Shown in pieces: positions 1 to 8,145 of a DNA stretch of 35,972 nt (the first letter of the stretch is position 1; each line of letters begins with the position of its first letter). The translations under genes and the position numbers were made by a program. Where the stretch lies: assembly GCA_946629175.1 (NCBI GenBank), contig CAMOXN010000003.1:1-35972 (forward strand). Direction: 5' to 3'. The notes beneath the pieces were generated by a model. The model saw nothing but the letters and a program-made list of their open reading frames with translations, was not told the DNA's origin and made no database searches. The stretch comes from an uncultured Lachnospiraceae bacterium. Lineage in GTDB: Bacteria > Bacillota > Clostridia > Lachnospirales > Lachnospiraceae.

Positions 1-72
1 CTACGAAGCCCGGACTTTCCTCACCTGCGCCCTTTCGGGACCTGCAGCCGCGATCGTCCGCCCTGCTTAGTC
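1..72 (-). ncRNA. rnpB: RNase P RNA, 5' part (cut by window start)
   Basis: Read on the minus strand, this contains GAGGAAAGTCCGGGCTTC, the highly conserved CR-I/P4 segment of bacterial RNase P RNA, preceded by a GC-rich segment with a CCCGAAAGGG hairpin as expected near the 5' end. The RNA is the catalytic subunit that removes 5' leaders from pre-tRNAs. Only about 70 nt of the expected 350-400 nt are present; the rest lies beyond base 1. The 5' end is set at about 72 from the promoter at 79-107 and is approximate by a few bases. Confidence 0.92.
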
Positions 73-78
73 AGATAG

Positions 79-107
79 ATTTTACCTGCGGTGCCCGCAG
101 TTGTCAA
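79..107 (-). promoter_or_regulatory. rnpB promoter, TTGACA-17-TAAAAT
   Basis: On the minus strand the -35 is TTGACA (102-107) and the -10 is TAAAAT (79-84), with an exact 17-bp spacer. It starts directly after the stop codon of the nucleoside kinase gene. The spacer holds a perfect inverted repeat, CTGCGG-GCA-CCGCAG, which is unusual for a constitutive stable-RNA promoter. Confidence 0.85.
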
Positions 108-117
108 CTTTCACGTG

Positions 118-1779
118 TCACTCGTTCCCGAAGCAGCTTCCTCCGACGAATTCCCGCAGCAGGGAATTGCCCGGAACGGTCGATGTATCTACGCCGACGA
201 AATACTCGAGGAATTTCAAAAGCCTCTTTGACTCATAGTATTCCGGTTCATTCTGCCTCACATTGAAGAGCAGCGGCTCCGCGAACTGCTTGATCACGGC
301 GAGCTCGTAGATCAGGACGGAGTTGAACACCGCATCGGCGCTGTCCTGGAAGGGGAATATGTTCTGGTCCTCCCCTGCCCTGACATTGGGCCACATATCC
401 AAAGTGTTCTGAGCCGTGTATCCCCTGGTCCTCGCGTCCCTGACCATCCGGCGCAGGAGCCTTGCGTCCGTGGACGGGATCCTGTTGTGCTCGTCGATGT
501 TCAGGCTCGTCATGCAGCTGATGTAGATCTTGAACTTGTTTTCATCAGGCAGTTCTTCCGTAGATTTGGGATTGAGCCCGTGGATCCCCTCGATGATCAG
601 GATGTCGTCTTCTCCCAGCTTTAAGTATTTTCCCTTGTAGACCCGCTTTCCGGCCTTGAAGTCGAACTGGGGAAGTTCGATCGTCTCGCCTTCGAGAAGG
701 TCGAGCATATCGTCGTTGAAAAGATCGATATCCAGCGCTTCGATCACATCGTAATTGTAATTGCCGTCGATATCGATCGGCGTCTTCTCACGGTTCACGA
801 AATAGTTGTCCATGCTGATGATGTGGGGCCTTAGTCCGAAGGAACGGAGCTGTACGGCGAGCCTGTGTGAAAAAGTCGTCTTGCCGGACGAACTCGGTCC
901 CGCCACCAGTACGAACTTCGTGTTCTTTCTCTCGAAGATCTGGGCGGCGATCTCGCCGATCCTCCTCTCCTGGAGCGCTTCCTGCACAAGGATCATGTCG
1001 CTTATGCTTCCGCTGCAGATAGCGTCGTTGAGGTCTCCGACGTTGCTGATATTGACAAGGTCGCCCCACTTTGTGGAGAGATAGAGCTGCTCGAACAGGC
1101 TCTGCTGCTCTTCAAATTCCTCAAGTTCAAAAGGATTTTCCCTTCTGGGAAGAATGAGGAGCAGCCCTCCGTTATAGGCCTGGACCTTGAAGAGATTTAC
1201 GTATCCGGCCGAGGGGAGCATGTAGCCGTAAAAATAGTCGTAGTATCCCTCCATATTGTAGACATTGATGGTCGAGCTCCTGCGGTAGTGGAAAAGTCTC
1301 TCCTTGTCATGCATCCCCTGCCGCTTGAAGATCTCGATCGCGTCGTCGATCGGATATGTCTTTTTGTAGATCGGGGCGTTCCTGTCCCTGATCTTTTTCA
1401 TCTCCTCTTCGACCCTGACGGCGAACTCGTCCGTGACCCTGATCCCGCCGTGAACGGAGCAGTAAAAAGCGTTCCCGAGCGTGAACTCTATTTTGACATG
1501 AACAGAGTTCCCCTGTTCCTTCATGATGTCCCTGACTGCCTTAACGATCATCATCTCGGCTGTCCTGACATAGGAATTATACCCGGCGCTGTCCTTCGTC
1601 GTGATAAAGGAGATCACGCCATCCTTCTCAAGCCGCTTGTTCAGTTCCTTCATCTTGCCGTTAAAGAAAATGAGCGCGATCGAGTTATTGTACTGTTCCT
1701 GGTATTTTTTCACAATACTCTCGAATGTCGTCCCTTTGTCATACTGCTGGATCGCTCCTTTGATCATTACGGTTGGCAT
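118..1779 (-). CDS. Nucleoside (uridine) kinase with ThrRS-like N-terminal domain
   Basis: The 553-aa protein has two halves. Residues about 1-220 resemble the TGS plus second additional domain of threonyl-tRNA synthetase, including a Y-x-D-Y-F-Y-G-Y segment near 180. Residues about 285-500 are a phosphoribulokinase/uridine kinase fold with a clear P-loop, AGPSSSGKTT, near 295 and the downstream motif IIEGIHGLNP. Members of this fusion family are annotated as uridine kinase or nucleoside kinase, cytosolic, phosphorylating uridine or a related nucleoside; the true substrate is not shown by the sequence. The start is ATG at 1779 with a strong AGGAGG a few bases upstream. It follows the Nif3-like gene by about 70 bp and is the last gene before rnpB. 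The role of the synthetase-like half is unknown. Confidence 0.88.
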   Translation of the reverse strand: MPTVMIKGAIQQYDKGTTFESIVKKYQEQYNNSIALIFFNGKMKELNKRLEKDGVISFITTKDSAGYNSYVRTAEMMIVKAVRDIMKEQGNSVHVKIEFTLGNAFYCSVHGGIRVTDEFAVRVEEEMKKIRDRNAPIYKKTYPIDDAIEIFKRQGMHDKERLFHYRRSSTINVYNMEGYYDYFYGYMLPSAGYVNLFKVQAYNGGLLLILPRRENPFELEEFEEQQSLFEQLYLSTKWGDLVNISNVGDLNDAICSGSISDMILVQEALQERRIGEIAAQIFERKNTKFVLVAGPSSSGKTTFSHRLAVQLRSFGLRPHIISMDNYFVNREKTPIDIDGNYNYDVIEALDIDLFNDDMLDLLEGETIELPQFDFKAGKRVYKGKYLKLGEDDILIIEGIHGLNPKSTEELPDENKFKIYISCMTSLNIDEHNRIPSTDARLLRRMVRDARTRGYTAQNTLDMWPNVRAGEDQNIFPFQDSADAVFNSVLIYELAVIKQFAEPLLFNVRQNEPEYYESKRLLKFLEYFVGVDTSTVPGNSLLREFVGGSCFGNE

Positions 1780-1848
1780 AGGTTTCCTCCTTTTTCTCGT
1801 CTGTCTTTTGACCGGTCCCGTGTCCGGCCGGTACTTACAGTTCCATGA

Positions 1849-2631
1849 TCAGGTCTCAAGGAACGGTGCTCCCTGATCGCACGATATGATATTGATCTCC
1901 GGCATTTCCCTCTCAAGATATTCCTTCATATAAGGGATAAAGATCTTTTCGATGCCGTAGTGGCCGGCGTCGACAACTGCAATTCCCTTCTCCACGGCGT
2001 CTATGCCGTCATGATGCGATATGTCGCCTGTGACGTAAACGTCCGCGTTCGCCCTGACGGCCAGGTCGATCTCGCCTTTTCCCGAGCCGGGCAGGATCGC
2101 GCATGTGACGAGCAGCTGGTCCGGATCGCCGTAATACCGGACGTGTTCGATCCCGAATACATCGCCGACCTTCGACGCGAATTCGGAAAGCTTCATCGGT
2201 TCCATGAGCGATCCGATCCTTCCGATCCCGTCTACGGAGATCTCGTCCTCGTAAGTGACTTCCAGCACCTCCCTGTCCGTCAGGCTCAGGAGGTCCGCAG
2301 CGGCGTCAGCCATGCCCAGGACGTCGAAATTCGTGTGCATCGCATAGCAGGATATGTCGTGCTTCACAAGCTCGAGGATCCTCTTTCCGACATAGTCGCT
2401 GTCGGTAATATTCCTGACGCCGCCGAAAATGAGCGGGTGGTGGGTCAGGATGAGATCCGCGCCTTTCTCCACAGCCTCTTTAATGACTTCGGAAGTCGCG
2501 TCCAGCGCAAGCGCGATCGTATGGACCTCTTTGCCGGAGCTTCCGACCAGAAGCCCCACATTGTCCCAGTCACACGCAAAGCTTTTGGGACACAGCTCTT
2601 CGAGCATTCCGATGATCTGTTTTAATCTCAT
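1849..2631 (-). CDS. Nif3-like dinuclear metal center protein
   Basis: This is a 260-aa member of the Nif3/YqfO (DUF34) family, often labelled GTP cyclohydrolase I type 2-like. Family hallmarks are visible: CDWDNVGLLVG near residue 20, the metal-binding THHPLIFGG near 63, and a late GDISHHDGIDA and DAGHYGIEK that supply further metal-ligand histidines. At 260 aa it is the short form without the central PII-like insertion of YqfO. It lies 11 bp downstream of trmK with a good RBS (AAAGGAG) and is probably cotranscribed with rpoD and trmK, an order common in Bacillota. Biochemical function is not settled for the family. Confidence 0.9.
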   Translation of the reverse strand: MRLKQIIGMLEELCPKSFACDWDNVGLLVGSSGKEVHTIALALDATSEVIKEAVEKGADLILTHHPLIFGGVRNITDSDYVGKRILELVKHDISCYAMHTNFDVLGMADAAADLLSLTDREVLEVTYEDEISVDGIGRIGSLMEPMKLSEFASKVGDVFGIEHVRYYGDPDQLLVTCAILPGSGKGEIDLAVRANADVYVTGDISHHDGIDAVEKGIAVVDAGHYGIEKIFIPYMKEYLEREMPEINIISCDQGAPFLET

Positions 2632-2642
2632 AGCCGTCTCCT

Positions 2643-3425
2643 TTATACCCTGTCAAAATAGTCCAGCGCAGTACGGATCAGCAGATCCTTTCGAAGTATC
2701 AGCGCCGTTTTGTCAAGAACTGCGCCGCTGTTGTCTCTGGCCCTTTTAAGGGAATGGAGGATCCTGTCATTGACCCCCTTCTGCCACAGCAGATAGCTCT
2801 TCAGCATAGGATCCCGCTCGCGCAGAAGGATGGGGCCGAACAGGTCCTCCGCCTCCCGGAACAGGGGCTCCCCGCCGGGATGAACGCCCCAGTCAGGTCC
2901 CTCAGTCCTGACATGCGAGACGTGGATCACAGGGTAATACTTATTGTCTTCCAGTACGACCTTTTCGCGGTCTATGAAGAGTCCAAGCTCCCGGACGGCG
3001 CTTCTTACGAACTCCGGATCTGCCTGCGGCTGAAGTATGAGTTCCTCAAAATCGAGAGATTTCGACGGTTCCCTGAGCAGTATCTTTCTCATGATCCTGC
3101 CGCCCATGCCGGCGATGACGAGTCCCCTCGCCTCTCCGATACGATAAGCGTCCAGCCCGTCTGAAAGCCTCAAAGCCACGCGGCCGGCCACGCCGTAGCG
3201 CTCAATGTTCTGGCGCGCTTTTTCAAGCGGCCCTTCTATTACGTCCATGGCGATGGAACGGCTGATCCTTCCGTCCAGGAGGAGCTTTATGGGGATGTGC
3301 GCGTGATCCGTGCCCACATCGCAAAGGCAGTATTCGTCCGGGGGACCGCTGACGGCGGATCCGGACATGTTCACCATATCCGCGATCGCGGTCAGTCTTT
3401 TTGATAATCTGACGTCTGACTCCAT
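2643..3425 (-). CDS. trmK: tRNA (adenine(22)-N1)-methyltransferase TrmK
   Basis: The 260-aa protein belongs to the TrmK family, which methylates N1 of A22 in tRNA using SAM. The start MESDVRLSKRLTAIADMV is typical, and CDVGTDHAHIPIKLL is the family SAM-binding motif I (GTDHAY/HIP type). IAGMGGRIMRKIL and LILQPQAD correspond to the later conserved catalytic segments (GMGG and QP). It is cytosolic. The ATG lies 7 bp after the rpoD stop with a GAGG ribosome binding sequence, implying translation from the rpoD mRNA. Position directly after rpoD and before the Nif3-like gene is the classic Gram-positive arrangement. Confidence 0.92.
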   Translation of the reverse strand: MESDVRLSKRLTAIADMVNMSGSAVSGPPDEYCLCDVGTDHAHIPIKLLLDGRISRSIAMDVIEGPLEKARQNIERYGVAGRVALRLSDGLDAYRIGEARGLVIAGMGGRIMRKILLREPSKSLDFEELILQPQADPEFVRSAVRELGLFIDREKVVLEDNKYYPVIHVSHVRTEGPDWGVHPGGEPLFREAEDLFGPILLRERDPMLKSYLLWQKGVNDRILHSLKRARDNSGAVLDKTALILRKDLLIRTALDYFDRV

Positions 3426-3432
3426 TACTGCC

Positions 3433-4581
3433 TCAATCCAGGTAATCCTTGAGCTTGCGGCTCCTGCTGGGATGACGGAGCTTGCGGAGCGCTTTCGCTT
3501 CGATCTGCCTGATGCGCTCTCTCGTCACATTGAACTCCTTGCCGACTTCTTCCAGAGTCCTTGCCCTTCCGTCGTCCAGGCCGAAGCGCAGGCGGAGCAC
3601 TTTCTGCTCTCTCTCGGTAAGCGTTCCGAGGACTTCGACGAGCTGTTCTTTCAAAAGAGTGAAAGCCGCCGCGTCCGCGGGCACAGGGACATTGTCGTCC
3701 TGGATGAAATCACCCAGATGGCTGTCCTCCTCCTCACCGATCGGCGTCTCAAGGGAGACAGGCTCCTGGGAGATCTTTAAGATCTCGCGGACACGCTCCA
3801 CCGGGATCTCCATTCTCTCCGCGATCTCGTCAGGGGAGGGCTCTCTTCCGAGTTCCTGCAGGAGCTGCCTGCTGACTCTGACCAGCTTATTGATCGTCTC
3901 GACCATATGGACCGGTATACGGATCGTTCTCGCCTGATCGGCGATGGCCCTTGTGATGGCCTGGCGGATCCACCAGGTGGCGTAAGTGGAGAACTTGAAA
4001 CCTTTGTTGTAATCAAATTTCTCGACCGCTTTGATCAGCCCGAGATTTCCTTCCTGGATAAGGTCGAGGAACAGCATTCCCCTGCCAACGTAGCGCTTAG
4101 CAATGCTGACCACGAGACGGAGGTTCGCTTCCGCAAGCCTTTTTTTGGCATCCTCGTCGCCGGATTCCATTCTCTTCGCGAGGTCGATCTCTTCTTCCGC
4201 TGTCAGGAGCGGCACCTTGCCGATCTCCTTTAAGTACATGCGGACAGGGTCCTCTATGTTGATGCTGTCCGGAATGCTCAGATCGAGAAGATCCTGCTCC
4301 TCTTCGCCGTTCTCGTCGATGATATCGAGTTCATCGTCCGGGACCTCGGTATCGTCCTCCTCGACGACCTGAAGGACATCGATGTCGTTCTTCTCCAGTA
4401 CGCGGACGATCAGCTCATACTGATCCTCCGTGAGCTTGAGGGTGCTGAATGCCGCGCGGATCTCCGACTCCTCCAGCACGCCTTTCTTCTGCTTGCCGGC
4501 CGCGATCAGCTCTCCGATGATCTTCATGAAGTCTTCCTGACCCATAGTTTCACGGTTCTTTCCATCCGGTTTGTTGCCCAT
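3433..4581 (-). CDS. rpoD: Primary RNA polymerase sigma factor (SigA/RpoD)
   Basis: A 382-aa sigma-70 housekeeping factor. Region 1.2 is at [16 protein letters not shown], region 2 runs through [16 protein letters not shown] and [19 protein letters not shown] (core binding, -10 recognition), region 3 follows [15 protein letters not shown], and region 4.2 contains the helix-turn-helix [20 protein letters not shown]. An acidic stretch, [23 protein letters not shown], precedes region 1.2, as in Clostridial SigA. The ORF track begins at 4653, but the real start is ATG 4581, preceded by AGGAGGTAC at the right distance; the 24 upstream residues have no family similarity. It lies downstream of dnaG, as in the macromolecular synthesis operon. 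A terminator-like hairpin sits just before the RBS. Confidence 0.95.
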   Translation of the reverse strand: MGNKPDGKNRETMGQEDFMKIIGELIAAGKQKKGVLEESEIRAAFSTLKLTEDQYELIVRVLEKNDIDVLQVVEEDDTEVPDDELDIIDENGEEEQDLLDLSIPDSINIEDPVRMYLKEIGKVPLLTAEEEIDLAKRMESGDEDAKKRLAEANLRLVVSIAKRYVGRGMLFLDLIQEGNLGLIKAVEKFDYNKGFKFSTYATWWIRQAITRAIADQARTIRIPVHMVETINKLVRVSRQLLQELGREPSPDEIAERMEIPVERVREILKISQEPVSLETPIGEEEDSHLGDFIQDDNVPVPADAAAFTLLKEQLVEVLGTLTEREQKVLRLRFGLDDGRARTLEEVGKEFNVTRERIRQIEAKALRKLRHPSRSRKLKDYLD

Positions 4582-4598
4582 TATCTGTACCTCCTTTA

Positions 4599-4623
4599 TA
4601 TAAAACAGATCCTTTCGGATCCG
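4599..4623 (-). terminator. Terminator-like hairpin in the rpoD leader
   Basis: On the minus strand CGGATCC-GAAA-GGATCTG forms a 7-bp stem (one G-U pair) with a GAAA tetraloop and is followed at once by TTTTATAT. It sits between the dnaG stop and the rpoD ribosome binding site, so it may act as a weak internal terminator or attenuator, or stabilise a processed rpoD mRNA. It is short for a strong terminator. Confidence 0.5.
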
Positions 4624-4649
4624 GTTTATCCGTATTATCGGAAAGCTCC

Positions 4650-6488
4650 TCATTGACCGCCTTCAGCGTCCGGCAGTCGGAATCGGATGTTCTGCAGTTC
4701 CTGCAGTTCTCTCTTGTCATCGATCAGCTTCCTGAGTATCTCCGGGGACGGTTCCTGACCGCTGTTCTCGATCATTTTCCGCTCCCTGGCCGCAGCCGAC
4801 CTGCGTATGCTGATCAGGATGTCCCTGAGAGCCTTTTCCCTGTCCTGCGCGCTCTTTAGCCCTTTCAGCCTGTTGCTGAACATGGCGGCTGCTTCCTGCT
4901 GCTCCTCGCCCGTCTCGAACATGGCAATGACGCCGGCAGGATTCCCGCCCTCTTTTTTCTCGAGGATCTTCCAGCAGCCCTCTGCGACCTGCCTGTATAT
5001 GCCTTCGTGAAAGTGCTCCGGCCTGAGGTGCGGCGAGATCAGGTCAAAGATCTCCGGCTGGTCCGTAAGCCAGGTGAGAAGGAAGCGTTCGTCCCTCTCA
5101 GTCCTCGCGTCAGCTGCCGTTCGGGTCCGGCTCCTCTTTGCCGGTTCCGCCGCGTCCCGGTTCGTATCTCCGCCGCTCTCCCAGACCTTCTGTGCCGTTC
5201 CGCTTCTCCCGTAAGAAGCAGTCAGACGCCTGAGGCTACCTTCGTCCACGAAATAGCGCCTCGCGGCTTCGCGCAGATAGTTCTCTCTTTCTATTTCGTC
5301 CTCGATGCCGCAAAGCTTTATGGCGATCTGGTGGTGGAACTGCGTCCTCTGCGCGGGATCCTCCATCGAGTAGTCCCTGCCCGTCATGCGAAGTTCATAA
5401 AAAAAGCTGTTCTCGGCGTTCGCGATCCTCTTTCGGAACTCTTCGGGGCCGTTCGCTTTTATGAACTCATCGGGGTCCTTCTGAGGAGTCAGGTCGATCA
5501 CTTTAGCTTCAATGCCCGCCTTCTTCAGGATACCGATGCTGCGGAGCGCGGCCCTGACGCCGGCCCCGTCGCTGTCATAAGCGAGGAGGACGGTCCCTGT
5601 ATATCTTTTCAGAATGGCCGCCTGCCCTTCCGTAAAGGAAGTGCCGAGCGACGCGACCGCTTCATGAAAACCTGCCTGGTGCATCGCGATCACGTCCATA
5701 TACCCCTCACAGAGGATCTTATACGGCGCTCTGGATCTCTTGGCGATATGAAGGCCGTAAAGGTTGCGGCTCTTATCAAAGATCTCCGTCTCCGGGGAGT
5801 TGAGATATTTGGGCTTGGCGTCGCCCAATACTCTTCCGCCGAATCCGATCACCTGGCCCCTCACATCCATGATCGGAAAGATCACGCGGTTCCAGAATTT
5901 GTCGTGCAGCCCTCTCTTTTCATCAAATACAGCGACGCCGGCTTCAAGTATCACGTCGTCGGAATAGCCGCATCCGCGCAGGTGGGCGACGAGACTGTCC
6001 GAAGCGCCGTCCGCATAACCGAGTCCGAAGTCCCTCATGGTCCCGGCAGTGAGCTTCCTGTCCGCGAAATAGCGAAGGCCGTTCCTGCCTTTCGGCGACC
6101 TCAGCAGCCTGTAATAGTAGACCGCTGTCTCCTTATTGACAGCCTTGAGGAGCTTTCTCTTCTCCTCCCTGCGCTTTATCTCCTCGCTGTAATTCATTTT
6201 GGGGAGAGCTATTCCGGCGCGGTCCGCCAGTGTCTCAAGCGCCTCCTGAAAACTGAAGTTCTCATATTTCATGAGGAAGGTCGCCGCGTTTCCGCCCGCG
6301 CCGCACCCGAAACAGTAAAAGATCTGTTTGGTCTCCGACACCGAGAAAGACGGCGTTTTTTCGTTATGGAAAGGACACAGGCCAAAATAGTTGGCGCCTT
6401 TCTTTTGCAGATGGACGTAAGATCCCACGACATCCACGATGTTGTTCGCGCGAAGGACCTCCTCCACTTTCTCGTCCGGATAATACAT
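4650..6488 (-). CDS. dnaG: DNA primase DnaG
   Basis: A 612-aa primase that makes RNA primers for replication forks. The N-terminal CHC2 zinc finger has C38-P-F-H41 and C59-F-G-C62. The catalytic core is near 125-250, with the TOPRIM motif [14 protein letters not shown] (Glu261) and AYDSDGAG (Asp305, Asp307). A C-terminal helicase-interaction region of low conservation follows, around 460-612. The ORF track starts at a TTG (6494); I prefer ATG 6488 because [11 protein letters not shown] matches the family start and GGGA lies about 8 bases upstream, though the RBS is weak. It is located between dgt and rpoD. Confidence 0.95.
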   Translation of the reverse strand: MYYPDEKVEEVLRANNIVDVVGSYVHLQKKGANYFGLCPFHNEKTPSFSVSETKQIFYCFGCGAGGNAATFLMKYENFSFQEALETLADRAGIALPKMNYSEEIKRREEKRKLLKAVNKETAVYYYRLLRSPKGRNGLRYFADRKLTAGTMRDFGLGYADGASDSLVAHLRGCGYSDDVILEAGVAVFDEKRGLHDKFWNRVIFPIMDVRGQVIGFGGRVLGDAKPKYLNSPETEIFDKSRNLYGLHIAKRSRAPYKILCEGYMDVIAMHQAGFHEAVASLGTSFTEGQAAILKRYTGTVLLAYDSDGAGVRAALRSIGILKKAGIEAKVIDLTPQKDPDEFIKANGPEEFRKRIANAENSFFYELRMTGRDYSMEDPAQRTQFHHQIAIKLCGIEDEIERENYLREAARRYFVDEGSLRRLTASYGRSGTAQKVWESGGDTNRDAAEPAKRSRTRTAADARTERDERFLLTWLTDQPEIFDLISPHLRPEHFHEGIYRQVAEGCWKILEKKEGGNPAGVIAMFETGEEQQEAAAMFSNRLKGLKSAQDREKALRDILISIRRSAAARERKMIENSGQEPSPEILRKLIDDKRELQELQNIRFRLPDAEGGQ

Positions 6489-6538
6489 AGTCAAGTCCCG
6501 TTACTGTTTATAAGTTCCCTTAAAGCTTAAAAGTCCCT

Positions 6539-7546
6539 TTACAATATGCCCCAGGTCCTGGGGATAAAAAGCGAATCATACTTCATGATCGCATATCTGT
6601 CTGTCATTGAAGAGATATAATCGCACACCGCCCGGCTCAGGGGCGTTCCCTGACCGATCATCCTCTTTTGAAGTTCGGGCAGATCATCCTCGTGGTCCAT
6701 AAAATATTCGTACAGGGCTTCGATCATTTTCTCTGCCTTGCTCTCTTCCGATTTGGCAAGAGGATTCGTATACACTCGTTCGAACATGAAAGCGCGCATT
6801 TTGATAAAAGCCTGCTCAACTTCTTCAGACATCGTGATCTCGGCTTTCCCCTCACTTGTCGTTATGATGTCGTGAATAAAGCGGTCGAGCCGCTGCCCGA
6901 GAGTCTTGCCGACCACACGCGAGATCTCCTCCGGAACATCGTCGTCCGTAAGGATCCCGCCGCGGATCGCGTCGTCCATATCGTGATGGATATAGGCGAT
7001 CTTGTCGGACAGACGTACGATCTGACCTTCCAGCGTGAACGGTAAGGTATTCATCTGGTGGTTGAGTATCCCGTCCCGCACTTCCTGCGTCAGGTTGATG
7101 CCGGTGCCGTTCTTCTCCAGGATATCCACCATTCTGAGGCTCTGCTCATTGTGCCTGAACCCTCCGGGCGCAATGCGGTCGAGCGCGCGCTCTCCGGCAT
7201 GGCCGAACGGCGTATGTCCCAGGTCGTGGCCCAGAGCGATGGCCTCCACAAGGTCTTCATTGAGGCGCAGTGCCTTCGCGATCGTCCTGGCATTCTGGGA
7301 TACTTCCAGCGTATGTGTCATGCGCGTCCTGTAGTGGTCGCCGTCCGGGGACAGGAACACCTGTGTCTTGTCCTTGAGCCGCCGGAACGATTTGCTGTGC
7401 AGGATCCTGTCCCTGTCCCTCTGAAAGACAGGGCGTATGTCGCATTGTTCCTCGGGGACCATTCTCCCGAGGGACTGCGCCGAAAACGCTGCCCATGGCG
7501 CAAGAAATTCTTTTTCTCTTAATTCAAGTTCTTCTCTGATCGTCAA
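6539..7546 (-). CDS. dgt: dGTP triphosphohydrolase-like HD-domain protein
   Basis: The 335-aa protein is of the short dGTPase-like family, which hydrolyses dNTPs to deoxynucleosides and triphosphate. The HD-domain metal ligands are visible: RMTHTLEVSQNARTIA, then AIALGHDLGHTPFGHAGE (His-Asp pair), and a later Asp in LSDKIAYIHHDMDDA. The N-terminal SFRRLKDKTQVF motif is typical. The start is TTG at 7546 with AGAGG about 8 bases upstream; no better ATG is in frame. It is the first gene of the dgt-dnaG-rpoD block, an order widespread in Clostridia. Substrate range is inferred only from the family. Confidence 0.9.
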   Translation of the reverse strand: MTIREELELREKEFLAPWAAFSAQSLGRMVPEEQCDIRPVFQRDRDRILHSKSFRRLKDKTQVFLSPDGDHYRTRMTHTLEVSQNARTIAKALRLNEDLVEAIALGHDLGHTPFGHAGERALDRIAPGGFRHNEQSLRMVDILEKNGTGINLTQEVRDGILNHQMNTLPFTLEGQIVRLSDKIAYIHHDMDDAIRGGILTDDDVPEEISRVVGKTLGQRLDRFIHDIITTSEGKAEITMSEEVEQAFIKMRAFMFERVYTNPLAKSEESKAEKMIEALYEYFMDHEDDLPELQKRMIGQGTPLSRAVCDYISSMTDRYAIMKYDSLFIPRTWGIL

Positions 7547-7597
7547 TGGAAAGCCTCTTCATAAACCGTGAAAATCGAAATGAAATGAGAACCGCGC

Positions 7598-7619
7598 TGT
7601 CTTAACGCACCTTAAGACA
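7598..7619 (-). other. 8-bp perfect hairpin in the region upstream of dgt
   Basis: TGTCTTAA-(6 nt)-TTAAGACA forms a perfect 8-bp stem between the dgt start and the divergent tRNA-Val promoter. No T-run follows on the minus strand, so it is not an obvious terminator. It could be an operator or an mRNA leader hairpin. The rest of 7547-7702 is AT-rich and shows no ORF that I can support. Confidence 0.4.
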
Positions 7620-7702
7620 AGGAAGAACAGCGTCTATTCTTATTATTCTGCACAGTTCCGAAATTTCCTTTTTAAGATTTACGCACTTTTTTAAAATAAT
7701 AA

Positions 7703-7731
7703 TTGACAATCTCGAAACTATGTAATAATAT
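7703..7731 (+). promoter_or_regulatory. tRNA-Val operon promoter, TTGACA-17-TAATAT
   Basis: TTGACA (7703-7708), an exact 17-bp spacer and TAATAT (7726-7731) precede the first tRNA-Val by about 50 bp. The upstream DNA is A/T-rich (TTTTTTAAAATAATAA), like an UP element, which fits a strong stable-RNA promoter. Confidence 0.85.
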
Positions 7732-7779
7732 ACTAAGGTACTCTGAAGGCGAGGTCTAAGAGTAATCGCACAGGGTCAT

Positions 7780-7853
7780 GGAACCGTAGCTCAGCTGGGA
7801 TGAGCGTTCGCCTCACACGCGAGAGGTCACGGGTTCGAGCCCCGTCGGTTCCA
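7780..7853 (+). tRNA. tRNA-Val (CAC)
   Basis: The 74-nt gene folds fully: acceptor GGAACCG/CGGTTCC, D stem GCTC/GAGC, anticodon stem TTCGC/GCGAG with loop CTCACAC (anticodon CAC, codon GTG), and T arm ACGGG-TTCGAGC-CCCGT. The discriminator is A and no CCA is encoded. It shares nearly its whole body with the second tRNA-Val 29 bp downstream, so the two arose by duplication. Confidence 0.95.
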
Positions 7854-7882
7854 CTGTCCTTATCGGAGGACGAACAGAATAT

Positions 7883-7956
7883 GGAACCGTAGCTCAGCTG
7901 GGATGAGCGTCCGCTTGACGTGCGGGAGGTCATGGGTTCGAGCCCCGTCGGTTCCA
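7883..7956 (+). tRNA. tRNA-Val (GAC)
   Basis: This 74-nt gene has the same acceptor, D arm and T loop as the preceding tRNA-Val. Anticodon stem TCCGC/GCGGG carries loop TTGACGT, giving anticodon GAC for codons GTC and GTT. Compared with its neighbour, differences are concentrated in the anticodon arm plus one T-stem base (ATGGG, allowing a T-G pair). The pair is probably cotranscribed from the promoter at 7703-7731 and ended by the terminator at 7962-7991. Confidence 0.95.
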
Positions 7957-7961
7957 CTTAG

Positions 7962-7991
7962 AACTGCAGATCATTGATCTGCAGTTTTTTT
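7962..7991 (+). terminator. Terminator of the tRNA-Val operon
   Basis: AACTGCAGATC-ATT-GATCTGCAGTT is a perfect 11-bp stem followed by a run of seven T residues. It begins 6 bp after the last tRNA-Val. Confidence 0.9.
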
Positions 7992-8024
7992 GTGCTGCAT
8001 CCTTTGCTTTGTCAGGGAAAATGA

Positions 8025-8075
8025 GCCCGGAAGGCATGCATCGAATTCGTGAAGTTCTAAGCGTGCCTTCCGGGC
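8025..8075. repeat. Orphan 15-bp inverted repeat between convergent tRNA arrays
   Basis: GCCCGGAAGGCATGC (8025-8039) and GCGTGCCTTCCGGGC (8061-8075) pair over 15 bp with one wobble, closing a 21-nt loop that itself contains GAATTC...GAAGTTC. It lies between the terminators of the two convergent tRNA units and belongs to neither. There is no clean T-run on either side. I cannot assign it to a known element. Confidence 0.6.
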
Positions 8076-8111
8076 CCATCTTCCCTCTTCTAAGGAAACC
8101 GATGCATAAAG

Positions 8112-8140
8112 AAAAAGAACGGCCATTTCATGACCGTTCT
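8112..8140 (-). terminator. Terminator of the tRNA-Leu operon
   Basis: On the minus strand AGAACGGTCAT-GAA-ATGGCCGTTCT is an 11-bp stem with one wobble, followed by TTTTTC. Flanking GCATAAAG and CTTTATGC add an outer inverted repeat. It follows the tRNA-Leu(AAG) gene by a few bases. Confidence 0.85.
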
Positions 8141-8145
8141 CTTTA

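Noticed and set aside
6486-6494. TTG 6494 as dnaG start
   Set aside because: The GGGA ribosome binding sequence would be too close; ATG 6488 fits spacing and family alignment better.
5007-6530. 507-aa plus-strand ORF opposite dnaG
   Set aside because: It is the antisense shadow of dnaG, has no recognisable motif and lacks a ribosome binding site.
7733-7957. 74-aa minus ORF beginning MEPTGLEPMTS
   Set aside because: It is antisense to the two tRNA-Val genes, a well-known type of spurious ORF.
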